From Photobacterium sp. CCB-ST2H9 (lineage in GTDB: Bacteria; Pseudomonadota; Gammaproteobacteria; Enterobacterales; Vibrionaceae), in contig NZ_CP100425.1 of NCBI RefSeq assembly GCF_023151555.2, positions 2,480,001-2,544,000 on the forward strand: a DNA stretch of 64,000 bases. Direction: 5' to 3'. Every line of letters starts with the position of its first letter. Position 1 is the first letter of the stretch. A model generated the notes under the pieces. It saw only the letters and a program-made list of their open reading frames with translations, was not told where the DNA came from and did not search any database. Made by a program: the position numbers and the translations under genes. Positions 47,481 to 59,290 of the stretch are shown here, in pieces.

Positions 47481-48494
47481 ATGACAAAAAAACATATCTA
47501 TATCGCCTACACTGGCGGCACCATAGGCATGCAGAAATCAGCCCATGGCTACATTCCTGTCGCCGGTTTTATGGAACAGCAACTACAGAGCATGCCGGAG
47601 TTTCACCGCGCCGAAATGCCTGACTTTACGATCCATGAATATGCGCCTCTGATTGATTCTTCAGACATGACGCCTGAAGACTGGCAGCGCATTGCAGATG
47701 ACATTCTGGCCAACTACGACAAATTTGATGGATTTGTGATTCTTCATGGTACGGACACCATGGCCTACACCGCATCTGCATTGTCTTTTATGCTGGAAAA
47801 TCTGGGCAAACCTGTGATTGTAACCGGCTCTCAGATCCCGCTGGCTGAGCTGCGCTCAGATGGCCAGAGCAACCTGCTGAATGCCCTGCATCTGGCAGCC
47901 AATTATCCGATCAACGAAGTCACGGTATTCTTCAATAACCAGCTGCTTCGCGGTAACCGCAGCACCAAAGCGCATGCGGATGGCTTCAATGCTTTCATTT
48001 CACCCAACCTGCCTGCGCTGATCGAAGCCGGGATCAACATTCAGGTGAAACAGACTGCAATTCTGAACAAGCAGCCGGAAGGGGATTTCCACGTACAGAA
48101 AATCACCCCCCAGCCAATTGGTGTGATCACTATGTATCCGGGGATTTCTCCTGAAGTGATCCGTAACACCCTGCGTCAGCCCGTCAATGCGATGATTTTG
48201 CTGACCTTCGGCGTTGGGAATGCCCCGCAGAATCCTGAACTGCTGGCTCAGCTGAAAGAAGCCAGCGACCGCGGTGTGATTGTGGTGAACCTGACGCAAT
48301 GCCTGTCCGGAAAAGTCAACATGGATGGCTATGCAACCGGCTGTGCTCTGGCAGATGCTGGAGTACTCAGCGGTTTTGACATGACCCGGGAGGCCGCGCT
48401 GGCAAAATTGCATTATCTGCTGAGCCAGAACCTGCCAACGGAAAAAGTGCGCGAACTGATGCAGCAGGATCTCCGGGGTGAGCTGAGTCGCTGA
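47481..48494 (+). CDS. ansA: cytoplasmic L-asparaginase I
   Basis: 337 residues from ATG 47481 (E. coli AnsA 338); upstream in-frame codons lie in the spacer. First threonine motif YTGGTIGMQKS and second one DGFVILHGTDTMAYTASALS near residue 88, both catalytic. No signal peptide, so cytoplasmic type I. It is the gene after sppA as in E. coli. The ribosome site is weak. Confidence 0.96.
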   Translation: MTKKHIYIAYTGGTIGMQKSAHGYIPVAGFMEQQLQSMPEFHRAEMPDFTIHEYAPLIDSSDMTPEDWQRIADDILANYDKFDGFVILHGTDTMAYTASALSFMLENLGKPVIVTGSQIPLAELRSDGQSNLLNALHLAANYPINEVTVFFNNQLLRGNRSTKAHADGFNAFISPNLPALIEAGINIQVKQTAILNKQPEGDFHVQKITPQPIGVITMYPGISPEVIRNTLRQPVNAMILLTFGVGNAPQNPELLAQLKEASDRGVIVVNLTQCLSGKVNMDGYATGCALADAGVLSGFDMTREAALAKLHYLLSQNLPTEKVRELMQQDLRGELSR

Positions 48495-48523
48495 CCGCTG
48501 TCTGCATCACATCATCTGAATTC

Positions 48524-48551
48524 AAAGAGCCGCCTGAAGCGGCTCTTTTTA
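48524..48551 (+). terminator. Rho-independent terminator of ansA
   Basis: AAAGAGCCGC-CTGAA-GCGGCTCTTT followed by TTATA. Confidence 0.85.
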
Positions 48552-48605
48552 TATCTCAGCTACACTTATAACAATTTCGTCCACCGGTTATGAGTAACGC
48601 TGATT

Positions 48606-49280
48606 ATGATTCTGCATGGCGCATCTATCTCTCCGTTCGTCAGAAAAATCATGCTGGCCTTATCCTATAAAGGGCTGAGCTATGAGTTACAGCCACTCAA
48701 CCCCTACCTTGAAAAAGAGCTGGCACATAAACGCCATCCGATGGGCAAAGTTCCCGTGCTGGAGCATGACAGCCTGACCATTATTGACTCTACGGTGATT
48801 GCGCATTATCTGGACGATCTCTACCCCGTCCCGCCACTTTACCCGGGAGATGCCGGGGAACGGGCCAAAGTCAGATGGCTGGAAGAGTATGCGGATACAC
48901 GTCTGAGTGCACTTCTGGCCGGCGTCCTGTTTTATCAGCGGATACTCCGGGGCCAGATTCTGAAAAAAGAAATCGATCAGGAAGCAATCGATGACTGTCT
49001 GCAGTATCACTTGCCACCTGTGCTCAGATATCTGGAAGAACAAATACCGGATACGGGGTACATCTCCATACATTTCTCGATGGCAGAAATCTCACTCTGG
49101 AGTATTTTTCGAAGCGGCTGGATGGCCGGGTTAAGGCTGAACCATCATTATCCGAAACTGGAAGCTTATCTGGCGGGGATTGAGCAGGAACCCTGGATCG
49201 CGAACCTCATCACGGAAGAAGACCATGAACTCAGCGGGTTTTACTGTGCCCCTGTCTCATTCACTATTGCAGAATCCTGA
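48606..49280 (+). CDS. glutathione S-transferase family protein
   Basis: 224 residues. N-terminal thioredoxin-like GST domain (MILHGASISPFVRKIMLALSYKGLSYE, GKVPVLEHDSLTIIDSTVIAHYLDDLYP with the cis-proline and the GSH-binding Asp-Ser), then a helical C-terminal domain (RAKVRWLEEYADTRL). Substrate unknown. Starts without a strong ribosome site (ACGCTGATT). Confidence 0.88.
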   Translation: MILHGASISPFVRKIMLALSYKGLSYELQPLNPYLEKELAHKRHPMGKVPVLEHDSLTIIDSTVIAHYLDDLYPVPPLYPGDAGERAKVRWLEEYADTRLSALLAGVLFYQRILRGQILKKEIDQEAIDDCLQYHLPPVLRYLEEQIPDTGYISIHFSMAEISLWSIFRSGWMAGLRLNHHYPKLEAYLAGIEQEPWIANLITEEDHELSGFYCAPVSFTIAES

Positions 49281-49311
49281 TTCTGTCAGTTAAAACAGGG
49301 GCTGAAAAAGC

Positions 49312-49611
49312 TTAACTTTCGTTGAGCGGGAAGCGGGCAATATCGGCGACAGGTGTTTCGGAATCTTCAACCGCAAACTCACGTTTCAGTTCGGCTTTGG
49401 ACTTGAAGCGGATTTCCCCGCCGGCAGCAACTGTCATATGTTCAGCATCCGCATTGTGGCGTGACTGATACAACATGACCGCCTGCATGGTTGATTCTTT
49501 CTGTGCCTCCGTCAACGGGGTGTCATCCGCCCATTTTCCGGTTTCAACCGCAGCCAGCAGTCGCTGATATACCTCAGGCGTCATTGCCGCCAGGATCTGT
49601 TGAACATCCAT
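49312..49611 (-). CDS. yeaC: YeaC family (DUF1315) protein
   Basis: 99 residues from ATG 49611 (AGGAG upstream). Family signature MTPEVYQRLLAAVETGKWADDTPLTEAQKESTMQAVMLYQSRHNADAEHMTVAAGGEI matches E. coli YeaC closely. Function unknown. Near msrB, gapA and yeaD, as in E. coli. Confidence 0.9.
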   Translation of the reverse strand: MDVQQILAAMTPEVYQRLLAAVETGKWADDTPLTEAQKESTMQAVMLYQSRHNADAEHMTVAAGGEIRFKSKAELKREFAVEDSETPVADIARFPLNES

Positions 49612-49818
49612 TACCTTACTCCTCTTTTCGCCCGGTTTCGGGCAACTCCGCAATGGTAGGGCTACGATAATGACCTGAGCCGGTCAGTCAAGTGACCGCG
49701 ATATTTTAGTTTTCTTTTGTTTTCGTGATCACACTGCAGCCAAGTCACATTTTTCTTCCTGTTTGACCCGTTTCTGCCGTCTTTTATTAGGGTATTCTTG
49801 ACTGTAGTGATCCAACTG

Positions 49819-50706
49819 ATGAGCAACGCACCACACATGACCACCTCAGGCCTAAAAGCTCGCAACCTATTGTTTTTATTATCAGCTATTTTGATGTTAT
49901 CCGCCTGTCAGGATGAATTTAAAACGACGGATAGCCTCTGCGCTGCTTATCCCCAGCTTTGCGAAGGCCTGAATAATAATGATGGCCAGTGCCGTATTCA
50001 GCGAACGGATCTGATCTGGCAACGCTACAAACAAATGAAGACACCGACAGATATCGAGAAATTTCATACGCTTCAGTATACCCGTACCTATCAGGGATGT
50101 CTGGAGTATGCGGCTGAAATTGAACCGACCCGCTACAAAGAACGAAAATCAAACCGGGCAACCGCGCTGGTCAACAGCTATGAAATCGTCGAACAACTGA
50201 CCGAAGAACTTGCTGGCTCTCAGGAACCCGAAATCATTTATGATCGCTGGAGCCGGGGCATTCATGAAGCCAAAGCAGAGTTTTTGAAACTGGAAGGATC
50301 CGGAAAACTGCAGACGCCGGATTTACAACTGGCACTGGCCTCTTTTTATACCGATATAGATAAAGACAAAACCCGAAAAATTCTGCTCAGGGCATTAGAG
50401 CTTTATCACGGTAAAAACCAGATCAAACCAGATATTATTCTCACACTGGCGACACAAGCTCATCAGCGCGGGGATAAGGCTGAAGCCTATTTGTGGTCAC
50501 GGGTTGGCAGCCTGATGGGCCTTCCCGTTGCAAAAGCGGAGACTCTCGCACGCCTTTACCCGATGCCTCCGGAAGATAAAATTCATCTTGACCTGCAGGC
50601 TGACAATATCATTCAGAGTCTGAGTACTGGTCACTTCAACAGTATCACTGTCGAGAGAAACCTGAACGCACTCCCCAGCCTTCAGGCAGCCTCAACTTCA
50701 GGCTGA
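49819..50706 (+). CDS. lipoprotein of the DUF2989 family
   Basis: About 295 residues. The signal peptide ends in a lipobox (ILMLSACQDE). Helical, TPR-like mature part with cysteine pairs in TTDSLCAAYPQLCEGLNNNDGQCRIQRTD near residue 40. The start is uncertain: ATG 49819 or 49837, neither with a clear ribosome site. Family known in Vibrionaceae/Shewanella without assigned function. Confidence 0.78.
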   Translation: MSNAPHMTTSGLKARNLLFLLSAILMLSACQDEFKTTDSLCAAYPQLCEGLNNNDGQCRIQRTDLIWQRYKQMKTPTDIEKFHTLQYTRTYQGCLEYAAEIEPTRYKERKSNRATALVNSYEIVEQLTEELAGSQEPEIIYDRWSRGIHEAKAEFLKLEGSGKLQTPDLQLALASFYTDIDKDKTRKILLRALELYHGKNQIKPDIILTLATQAHQRGDKAEAYLWSRVGSLMGLPVAKAETLARLYPMPPEDKIHLDLQADNIIQSLSTGHFNSITVERNLNALPSLQAASTSG

Positions 50707-50734
50707 ACCCATTTATCACAGGGGAGTGTAAGTG

Positions 50735-51124
50735 CTATTCCTGCTCGCAAAATTCCAGCGAGACCGAATTAACACAGTAACGCTCCCCGGTGGTTACCGG
50801 CCCGTCATCAAATACATGACCCAAATGACTATCGCATGCAACGCAGCGAATTTCAGTCCGCTTCATCCCATGACTGGTGTCATTTAAATAACGGATTACA
50901 CTGGAATTAACCGGCGCATCGAAACTCGGCCACCCGCAACCAGAATCATATTTTTGTTCAGAATGAAATAATGCAACACTGCAACAAATGCAGTGATATA
51001 TCCCTGTTTTTTTATTATGCAATAACGTGCCTGAGAATGGTGCTTCTGTGCCGCCTTCACGGCAGACATAATATTGCTCGTCGGATAATCTATCCTTCCA
51101 GTAAGCTTCTGATTTAAAAGTCAT
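50735..51124 (-). CDS. msrB: peptide methionine-(R)-S-oxide reductase
   Basis: 129 residues. Zinc-binding CxxC pairs are present (CICC near residue 45, CVAC near 94), and the catalytic cysteine is in [11 protein letters not shown] near residue 117. Reduces methionine R-sulfoxide. Divergent from gapA, the same pairing as in E. coli. Confidence 0.97.
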   Translation of the reverse strand: MTFKSEAYWKDRLSDEQYYVCREGGTEAPFSGTLLHNKKTGIYHCICCSVALFHSEQKYDSGCGWPSFDAPVNSSVIRYLNDTSHGMKRTEIRCVACDSHLGHVFDDGPVTTGERYCVNSVSLEFCEQE

Positions 51125-52465
<1,341 letters not shown>

Positions 52466-52482
52466 TCCTTAGACGATGATTC

Positions 52483-52508
52483 AAAAGGCGGCTGTTGGCC
52501 GCCTTTTT
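52483..52508 (+). terminator. Rho-independent terminator of gapA
   Basis: AAAAGGCGGC-TGTTG-GCCGCCTTTTT. Confidence 0.88.
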
Positions 52509-52581
52509 GCTATCTGACGCCCAGAACGCGCAGACAGATAGCTGAGTTCAGAACATTTCTTGGCTTTATGAAGGAAACACG

Positions 52582-53454
52582 ATGAACTTACGTCAACTCC
52601 CAACAACAAAAGTGCTTTCAGAACACATCAGTCTGTGCCGGCTGGACGGCATCGACGTAGTTCGGATCCTCCACCCGCAATGTCAGGCTGCAATTTCACT
52701 GTTCGGTGGCCATCTGCTGAGCTTCCGTCCCAAAGGGCATGAAGATGTCATCTGGATGAGCGAAGCGGCCGATTTCTCTGGTCACTCAGCAATTCGTGGT
52801 GGTATTCCGGTCTGCTGGCCCTGGTTTGGTAAAGTGGCCAGTCCTTCCCATGGTTTTGCAAGAACCAGCCTGTGGCAACTGGAAAGCTTCAATGATCATA
52901 AACAAGGCGTGACAGTTACCCTGACGCTGCATGACTCGCCGAAAACACACGCTATCTGGCCCTTCCGCTTTCTCAGCCGGCTTCATTTTGACTTGGGCGA
53001 AAGACTCAAAGTTCAGATCACCAGTACCAATACAGATTACCGTCCATGGACGATGTCCGGTGCACTTCATACTTATCTGAATGTCGGGGATATCACCCAG
53101 GCTAAACTGACCGGTTTGGGGAATGAGTACACCGATAGCCTGGCTGGGAATCAGCGTTTTCCGTCAAATGGAACACTTATGATTGATGATGCCGTGGACC
53201 GCCTCTATCCTGAATCGGAACCATCCATAATGGTTGAAGATCCCCCCCACTACCGTCGGCTGACCGTCAAAAACAGCGGACATAACAGTGCGGTCGTGTG
53301 GAATCCGTGGCAACAGGCCTCAGCAGGCATGGCTGACATGACACCGGATGGCTACATCACCATGCTTTGTGTGGAATCCGCATTGGCCGATCAGGGGATC
53401 ACTCTAGCCCCGGGCCAGTCGCACCACATCACGACAGAAATCAGTGCGGATTAA
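52582..53454 (+). CDS. yeaD: D-hexose-6-phosphate mutarotase YeaD
   Basis: 290 residues, aldose-1-epimerase-like fold. Conserved: GHLLSFRPKGHEDVIWMSEAADFSG, IRGGIPVCWPWFG near residue 72, SHGFARTSLW with the catalytic histidine, and the Glu in CVESALADQGI. Interconverts anomers of glucose-6-phosphate. Downstream of gapA as in E. coli. Confidence 0.94.
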   Translation: MNLRQLPTTKVLSEHISLCRLDGIDVVRILHPQCQAAISLFGGHLLSFRPKGHEDVIWMSEAADFSGHSAIRGGIPVCWPWFGKVASPSHGFARTSLWQLESFNDHKQGVTVTLTLHDSPKTHAIWPFRFLSRLHFDLGERLKVQITSTNTDYRPWTMSGALHTYLNVGDITQAKLTGLGNEYTDSLAGNQRFPSNGTLMIDDAVDRLYPESEPSIMVEDPPHYRRLTVKNSGHNSAVVWNPWQQASAGMADMTPDGYITMLCVESALADQGITLAPGQSHHITTEISAD

Positions 53455-53491
53455 GAATACAGACTCAAATTCAGGGTTGAACCAGTTTATT

Positions 53492-53514
53492 GCTGGCCTG
53501 TTTTTCAGGCCAGC
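53492..53514. terminator. hairpin between convergent yeaD and the glyoxalase-fold gene
   Basis: Nine-base perfect stem GCTGGCCTG-TTTTT-CAGGCCAGC, overlapping the last codons of the minus-strand gene. There is no T-run on either strand, so terminator strength is uncertain. Confidence 0.5.
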
Positions 53515-53885
53515 ATTGTCGTGCTTGCTTCAATCAGCACCCATCCATTGCCATCCGGATCAGAGAAGGTTGCAAACCGTCCACCGATCAAAGTAACAAT
53601 CTCTGACAAGCTGACCCCGCGGTTCGTCAATTCATCATAGGTCGAGGTGATATCATCGGTATGAACCACCAACCCCTGAACCGAGCCGGCCCGCATTCCC
53701 CCAAAAGGCATTACCAGGCTAATCGTCGTCTCTGCGCCTTTAGGTGCCAGCTGAATCCAGCGCTTATGGCTGTCTCCCTGATGATCCCTGATCAATTCAA
53801 ATCCCAGTGCATCACGATAAAACTGAAGCGCCTGGCTCTGATCCGAGACCGGAATTGACACCGTATCAACCCGTGAAATTGGCAT
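53505..53885 (-). CDS. glyoxalase/bleomycin-resistance fold (VOC) protein
   Basis: 126 residues from ATG 53885 (GGAGGG upstream). VOC pattern: VDTVSIPVSDQSQALQFYRDALGFELIRDH and GGRFATFSDPDGNGWVLIEAS with metal-ligand-like Glu near the end. A small-molecule lyase, dioxygenase or resistance protein; substrate not predictable. Stop close to the hairpin at 53492. Confidence 0.85.
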   Translation of the reverse strand: MPISRVDTVSIPVSDQSQALQFYRDALGFELIRDHQGDSHKRWIQLAPKGAETTISLVMPFGGMRAGSVQGLVVHTDDITSTYDELTNRGVSLSEIVTLIGGRFATFSDPDGNGWVLIEASTTMLA

Positions 53886-54411
53886 GAACAACCCTCCCCT
53901 CAAGCTACACATTTCTAGCTTATGTCAGAGTTGTTGATTCAGCTCAAAAAATAAGCAATCGGTTCTCTCTTGTCATACACCCCACCCTGCAGGCACACAT
54001 CCAAACAAACTTTAGAACTAAAAAACCATCTTCCACTGAGATCCCTTGAGTGCTCACCACTTTACGCCACAGCGACATAGCGAAACCAGATATAGTGCCG
54101 CCGAAGAACCGTTCCTCGCTGTAACACTCTTTTTGATAACTAAATCACCTCTGAACCGATTTCACACTTACTGAGCTGATGCATTTTTGAACAAGATAGC
54201 TTGCAGTTCCCGAGGGATAGGAGGATAGTAACTTTAATAGCTGGTTGTTTTTTCGCCTGTCTGTGAATTCCGAATCCGCGAAATTTATAGCAAAACCAAT
54301 CACTCACTGAAGCAAATTAATTAGTTAGGTCTAGTCTTAGTTAAGAGGGATGTGAAAGATAGTTGATTTCGTCCTTTCTAAATGATTGAAGAACGATTCA
54401 GGGGGCATACC
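53886..54411. promoter_or_regulatory. long regulatory region upstream of prkA
   Basis: About 525 bp without a gene. It must carry the prkA operon promoter. I searched for GG-N10-GC and found no convincing sigma-54 site. A TCTAGTCTTA stretch at 54333-54342 is a weak sigma-S-like candidate. In E. coli yeaG is induced by stress and nitrogen starvation. Confidence 0.45.
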
Positions 54412-56346
54412 ATGAGTATTTTTGACCACTATCGTCATCGCTATGAAGAAGCCAAGGATGAAGAGCTTTCATTGCAAGAATTCCTTGAGATTTGTCGTAA
54501 CGATCGCAGTGCTTACGTGAACGCCGCAGAGCGTCTTCTGATGGCTATTGGTGAACCGGAAATGGTCGATACGGCCAAAGATCCACGGCTGAGCCGTATC
54601 TTTTCTAACCGGGTCATCTCGCGCTATAAAACATTCGAAGACTTCTACGGTATGGAAGACTCAATAGAACAAATCGTCTCTTACCTGAAACATGCTGCTC
54701 AGGGGCTGGAAGAGCGCAAACAGATTCTGTATCTGCTGGGCCCGGTCGGTGGTGGTAAATCTTCACTGGCTGAAAAATTGAAAAGTCTGATGCAGAAAGT
54801 ACCTATTTATGTACTGACTGCCAACGGCGAACACAGCCCGGTCAATGATCATCCGTTCTGCCTGTTTGATCCGCAGGAAGACGGAGACATCCTGAACAAA
54901 GAATACGGTATCCCGCAACGGTACCTGAACACAATCATGTCACCCTGGGCAGCCAAACGGCTGAAAGAGTTCGGTGGTGATATCACTAAATTCAAGGTTG
55001 TCAAAGTTCGTCCGTCGATTCTGCATCAGGTGGGTATTGCCAAAACAGAACCAGGGGATGAAAACAACCAGGACATTTCATCTCTGGTCGGTAAAGTGGA
55101 TATCCGTCAGCTGGAGCATTTCGCCCAGGATGACCCGGATGCCTACAGCTACTCAGGTGCGCTGTGTAAAGCGAATCAGGGCATGATGGAATTCGTTGAG
55201 ATGTTCAAAGCACCGCTGAAAGTGCTGCACCCGCTGCTGACTGCAACTCAGGAAGGGAACTATAACGGTACCGAAGGCCTGTCTGCCCTGCCTTTTGACG
55301 GTATTATTCTGGCTCACTCCAACGAATCAGAATGGCAGACCTTCCGAAATAACAAAAACAACGAGGCGTTTCTGGACCGTGTGTTCATCGTGAAAGTGCC
55401 TTATTGTCTGCGTGTGTCGGAAGAAATTAAGATCTACGAAAAACTGCTCACAAACAGTGAACTGGCTAACTCACCCTGTTCACCAAGCACCCTGGATATT
55501 CTGGCCCGCTTCTCTGTGCTGTCGCGCCTGAAAGAGCCGGAAAACTCCAGTACGTACTCGAAAATGCGAGTGTATGACGGTGAGACCCTGAAAGACACCG
55601 ACCCGAAAGCCAAATCTTACCAGGAGTATCGTGATTACGCTGGTGTGGATGAAGGCATGTCAGGTCTGTCGACCCGTTTTGCTTTCAAAATCCTGTCACG
55701 GGTATTCAACTTTGATCACTCCGAAGTGGCTGCGAACCCGGTTCACCTCTTCTATGTGCTTGAACAGCAGATTGAACGAGAGCAGTTCCCGCAAGAACTA
55801 TCGGAAAAATACCTGGAACACCTGAAAGGCTATCTGATCCCTAAATACGTCGAGTTTATCGGCAAAGAGATTCAGACCGCTTATCTGGAGTCTTATTCTG
55901 AGTACGGCCAGAACATCTTTGACCGTTATGTCAGTTATGCCGACTTCTGGATTCAGGATCAGGAATACCGAGATCCGGAAACCGGTCAGCTGTTTGACCG
56001 TGCTGCACTGAATAACGAACTTGAGAAAATCGAGAAGCCTGCCGGTATCAGTAACCCGAAAGACTTCCGGAACGAGATCGTCAACTTTGTGTTGCGTGCC
56101 CGGGCGAGCAATGCTGGTAAAAACCCGAACTGGACCAGTTACGAGAAACTGCGCACCGTCATCGAGAAGAAAATGTTCTCGAATACGGAAGAACTGCTGC
56201 CTGTTATCTCGTTCAATGCCAAAACATCCACAGAAGAGCAGAAGAAACACGACGACTTCGTCGCTCGCATGATGGAAAAAGGCTATACCCGCAAACAAGT
56301 ACGCTTGCTGTCCGAATGGTACCTGCGCGTACGTAAGTCATCGTAA
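54412..56346 (+). CDS. yeaG: PrkA-family serine protein kinase (YeaG)
   Basis: 644 residues from ATG 54412 (AGGGGG upstream), as in E. coli YeaG. AAA+-like N-terminal PrkA domain with P-loop LLGPVGGGKSSLAEKL near residue 112, and a C-terminal PrkA domain. First of the yeaG-yeaH-ycgB operon; yeaH follows by 30 bp. E. coli YeaG is a kinase linked to nitrogen starvation and stationary phase; substrates are poorly defined. Confidence 0.95.
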   Translation: MSIFDHYRHRYEEAKDEELSLQEFLEICRNDRSAYVNAAERLLMAIGEPEMVDTAKDPRLSRIFSNRVISRYKTFEDFYGMEDSIEQIVSYLKHAAQGLEERKQILYLLGPVGGGKSSLAEKLKSLMQKVPIYVLTANGEHSPVNDHPFCLFDPQEDGDILNKEYGIPQRYLNTIMSPWAAKRLKEFGGDITKFKVVKVRPSILHQVGIAKTEPGDENNQDISSLVGKVDIRQLEHFAQDDPDAYSYSGALCKANQGMMEFVEMFKAPLKVLHPLLTATQEGNYNGTEGLSALPFDGIILAHSNESEWQTFRNNKNNEAFLDRVFIVKVPYCLRVSEEIKIYEKLLTNSELANSPCSPSTLDILARFSVLSRLKEPENSSTYSKMRVYDGETLKDTDPKAKSYQEYRDYAGVDEGMSGLSTRFAFKILSRVFNFDHSEVAANPVHLFYVLEQQIEREQFPQELSEKYLEHLKGYLIPKYVEFIGKEIQTAYLESYSEYGQNIFDRYVSYADFWIQDQEYRDPETGQLFDRAALNNELEKIEKPAGISNPKDFRNEIVNFVLRARASNAGKNPNWTSYEKLRTVIEKKMFSNTEELLPVISFNAKTSTEEQKKHDDFVARMMEKGYTRKQVRLLSEWYLRVRKSS

Positions 56347-56376
56347 AAGATGGATGATGATTAAGGGGGAGAGCTT

Positions 56377-57648
56377 ATGGCGCATTTTATCGACCGCAGG
56401 CTCAACGGGAAAAACAAGAGCACAGTAAACCGGCAGCGTTTTTTACGTCGCCACAAACAGCAGATCAAAGACTCAATTGCTGACGCGGTAAATAAACGCT
56501 CCATCACTGACGTGGAAAGCGGAGAAAGTATCAGTATCCCTTCCCGCGACATCCGTGAACCCGCGTTCCATCAGGGACGCGGCGGGCAACGGGAAATTGT
56601 TCACCCTGGTAATGATCAGTTCAGCCCTGGTGACCGCATTGAGCGGCCCCAGGGAGGAGCGGGTTCAGGGGGTGCCGGTGATGGTCAGGCCAGCCCCGAC
56701 GGTGAAGGCCAGGACGATTTTGTGTTTCAGATTTCGAAAGATGAATATCTGGATCTGTTGTTTGAAGATCTGGAACTGCCAAATCTGAAAAAGAATCAGT
56801 TCAACAAAATTGTTGAATGGAAAACCTTCCGCTCCGGCTTTAAATCGACCGGGGTGCCGGCAAATATTGCCATCGTGAAGTCTCTGCAAAACTCGCTGGC
56901 GCGACGCACCGCAATGACAGCGGCGAAACGTCGTCAGCTTCGTGAGCTGGAGCAGGAACTGGAACGACTGCAAAGTACAGAACCGGCACAACCTTTTGAT
57001 GAACAACGGGTGAAGGAGGAGATTCAGACGCTGCGGGAACGCATCAGCCGTGTGCCTTTTATTGATACCTTTGACCTGAGATATAAAAACTATGAACGTC
57101 GTCCGATGCCCAGCAGTCAGGCAGTCATGTTCTGTCTGATGGATGTCTCGGGTTCAATGGATCAGGCCACAAAAGACATGGCAAAGCGGTTTTATATCCT
57201 GCTTTACCTGTTCCTGACCCGAACCTACAAAAATGTGGAAGTCGTTTTTATCCGGCACCATACGCAGGCAAAAGAAGTCGATGAACACGAGTTCTTTTAT
57301 TCACAGGAAACCGGGGGCACCATTGTATCCAGTGCGCTGCGGCTGATGGATGAAATTGTGAAGAAACGTTACTCGCCTTCAGAGTGGAACATCTATGCCG
57401 CACAGGCATCTGACGGTGATAACTGGGCGGATGACTCTCCGGGATGTCGTGAGTTGCTCGACAAGCATATTCTGCCTGTCACACGCTATTACTCCTACAT
57501 TGAGATCACCCGTCGCGCGCATCAGACTTTATGGCGTGAATATGAATCTCTGCTGGGCAACCACGAAAACTTTGCCATGCAGAACATTCGCAGCGTGGAA
57601 GATATCTTCCCGGTATTCAGAGAACTGTTTAAGAAACAAGTCCATTAA
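56377..57648 (+). CDS. yeaH: YeaH (DUF444) von Willebrand-type protein
   Basis: 423 residues. N-terminus [25 protein letters not shown], a glycine-rich linker ([22 protein letters not shown]) near residue 95, and a VWA domain with the MIDAS motif MDVSGSMDQ near residue 251. Such VWA proteins often partner with AAA+ proteins, here PrkA. GGGGGAG ribosome site. Confidence 0.95.
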   Translation: MAHFIDRRLNGKNKSTVNRQRFLRRHKQQIKDSIADAVNKRSITDVESGESISIPSRDIREPAFHQGRGGQREIVHPGNDQFSPGDRIERPQGGAGSGGAGDGQASPDGEGQDDFVFQISKDEYLDLLFEDLELPNLKKNQFNKIVEWKTFRSGFKSTGVPANIAIVKSLQNSLARRTAMTAAKRRQLRELEQELERLQSTEPAQPFDEQRVKEEIQTLRERISRVPFIDTFDLRYKNYERRPMPSSQAVMFCLMDVSGSMDQATKDMAKRFYILLYLFLTRTYKNVEVVFIRHHTQAKEVDEHEFFYSQETGGTIVSSALRLMDEIVKKRYSPSEWNIYAAQASDGDNWADDSPGCRELLDKHILPVTRYYSYIEITRRAHQTLWREYESLLGNHENFAMQNIRSVEDIFPVFRELFKKQVH

Positions 57649-57737
57649 ACTGACCGGGCGACATCAAACCTCGCCCGACAGTATGCAGCACGGAAAGGAC
57701 TGCGCTCATTGGCCAAAGTGCATCAGGGGAGTGGGTT

Positions 57738-59270
57738 ATGGTAACAGACACCAAGCGAAAGACACTCAGTGATGGTCCGGACTGGACATTTGATCTGCTT
57801 GAAGAGTACCACACAGAAATCAAGCGGGTGGCCAGCCATTATCGGTTAGATACCTACCCAAACCAGATTGAGATCATTACAGCCGAACAGATGATGGATG
57901 CATATTCCAGTATTGGGATGCCCATTAATTACCATCACTGGTCATTCGGTAAACGTTTCATTGAAACTGAACGCGGCTACAAACATGGTCAGATGGGTCT
58001 GGCGTACGAGATTGTGATCAACTCTGATCCCTGTATCGCCTATCTGATGGAAGAAAATACCATTACCATGCAGGCGTTGGTGATGGCCCATGCCAGCTAT
58101 GGCCATAATTCCTTTTTTAAGGGCAACTACCTGTTCAAAACCTGGACTGACGCCAGTTCAATCATTGATTACCTGCTCTTTGCCCGTAAATACATTACGG
58201 ATTGTGAAGAGAAGTATGGCGATGTAGAAGTAGAAAAACTGCTCGACTCTTGCCATGCGCTCATGAATTACGGTGTCGATCGGTATAAGCGTCCTCAGAA
58301 AATTTCACTGGTTGAAGAAAAGGCCCGGCAAAAAGCCCGGGAAGATTACCTGCAAACCCAGGTCAATGCTTTGTGGCGAACCATTCCAACGCATGAAGAA
58401 AAAGACACTGGATTTGAAGAGGCTCGTTTCCCGGCCGAACCACAGGAAAACATCCTGTATTTCATCGAGAAACATGCGCCGCTTCTGGAGCCGTGGCAAC
58501 GTGAAATTGTTCGGATTGTGCGTAAAATCAGTCAGTATTTCTATCCGCAGAAACAAACCCAGGTGATGAATGAAGGCTGGGCGACTTTCTGGCATTACAC
58601 AATTCTGAATCATCTTTACGATGAAGGCCTGGTCACAGACCGCTTTATCATTGAATTTTTGCACAGCCATACCAACGTGGTCGCGCAGCCAACTTATAAC
58701 AGCCCCTACTACAGTGGCATCAATCCTTATGCGTTAGGATTTGCCATGTTCCAGGATATTCGTCGGATCTGTGAAAATCCAACGGAAGAAGACAAATACT
58801 GGTTCCCCGATTTTGCGGGTAAAAACTGGCTGGATACCGTGCATTTCGCGATGGAAAACTTCAAGGATGAAAGCTTCATCAGCCAGTTCCTGTCCCCAAA
58901 ACTCATCCGGGACTTCAAGTTCTTTGCTGTAGAAGATGATGACAGAAATAACTATGTGGAAGTGAATGCAATCCATAACGAAGAAGGCTACCGGGCCATT
59001 CGTGAGAAATTGTCTTCACAGTACAATCTGAGTAACAACGAACCCAACATCCAGGTGTGGAATGTGGCACTGCGCGGAGACCGTTCACTGACGCTGCGTT
59101 ATGTACCCCATAACCGTATTCCACTGGCTGACAGCTACAGTGAAGTACTGAAACACATGCACCGTTTGTGGGGTTTTGATGTCATCCTGGAAGAAGAACT
59201 GAGTGACGGTAGAAGTCATATTCTGGCAACCTGCCCAAGCCGGGGCAGCAGTTATTCGACTGAACTTTAA
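57738..59270 (+). CDS. ycgB: SpoVR-family protein YcgB
   Basis: 510 residues, SpoVR family. Conserved: DWTFDLLEEYHTEIKRVASHY, the EIITAEQMMDAYSSIGMPINYHHWSFGKRF segment near residue 50, and MNEGWATFWHYTI near residue 277. Function unknown; the Bacillus relative affects spore cortex. 89 bp after yeaH, probably in the same operon; closed by a terminator. Confidence 0.95.
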   Translation: MVTDTKRKTLSDGPDWTFDLLEEYHTEIKRVASHYRLDTYPNQIEIITAEQMMDAYSSIGMPINYHHWSFGKRFIETERGYKHGQMGLAYEIVINSDPCIAYLMEENTITMQALVMAHASYGHNSFFKGNYLFKTWTDASSIIDYLLFARKYITDCEEKYGDVEVEKLLDSCHALMNYGVDRYKRPQKISLVEEKARQKAREDYLQTQVNALWRTIPTHEEKDTGFEEARFPAEPQENILYFIEKHAPLLEPWQREIVRIVRKISQYFYPQKQTQVMNEGWATFWHYTILNHLYDEGLVTDRFIIEFLHSHTNVVAQPTYNSPYYSGINPYALGFAMFQDIRRICENPTEEDKYWFPDFAGKNWLDTVHFAMENFKDESFISQFLSPKLIRDFKFFAVEDDDRNNYVEVNAIHNEEGYRAIREKLSSQYNLSNNEPNIQVWNVALRGDRSLTLRYVPHNRIPLADSYSEVLKHMHRLWGFDVILEEELSDGRSHILATCPSRGSSYSTEL

Positions 59271-59290
59271 CGGCGGATCATCTGGGTAAA

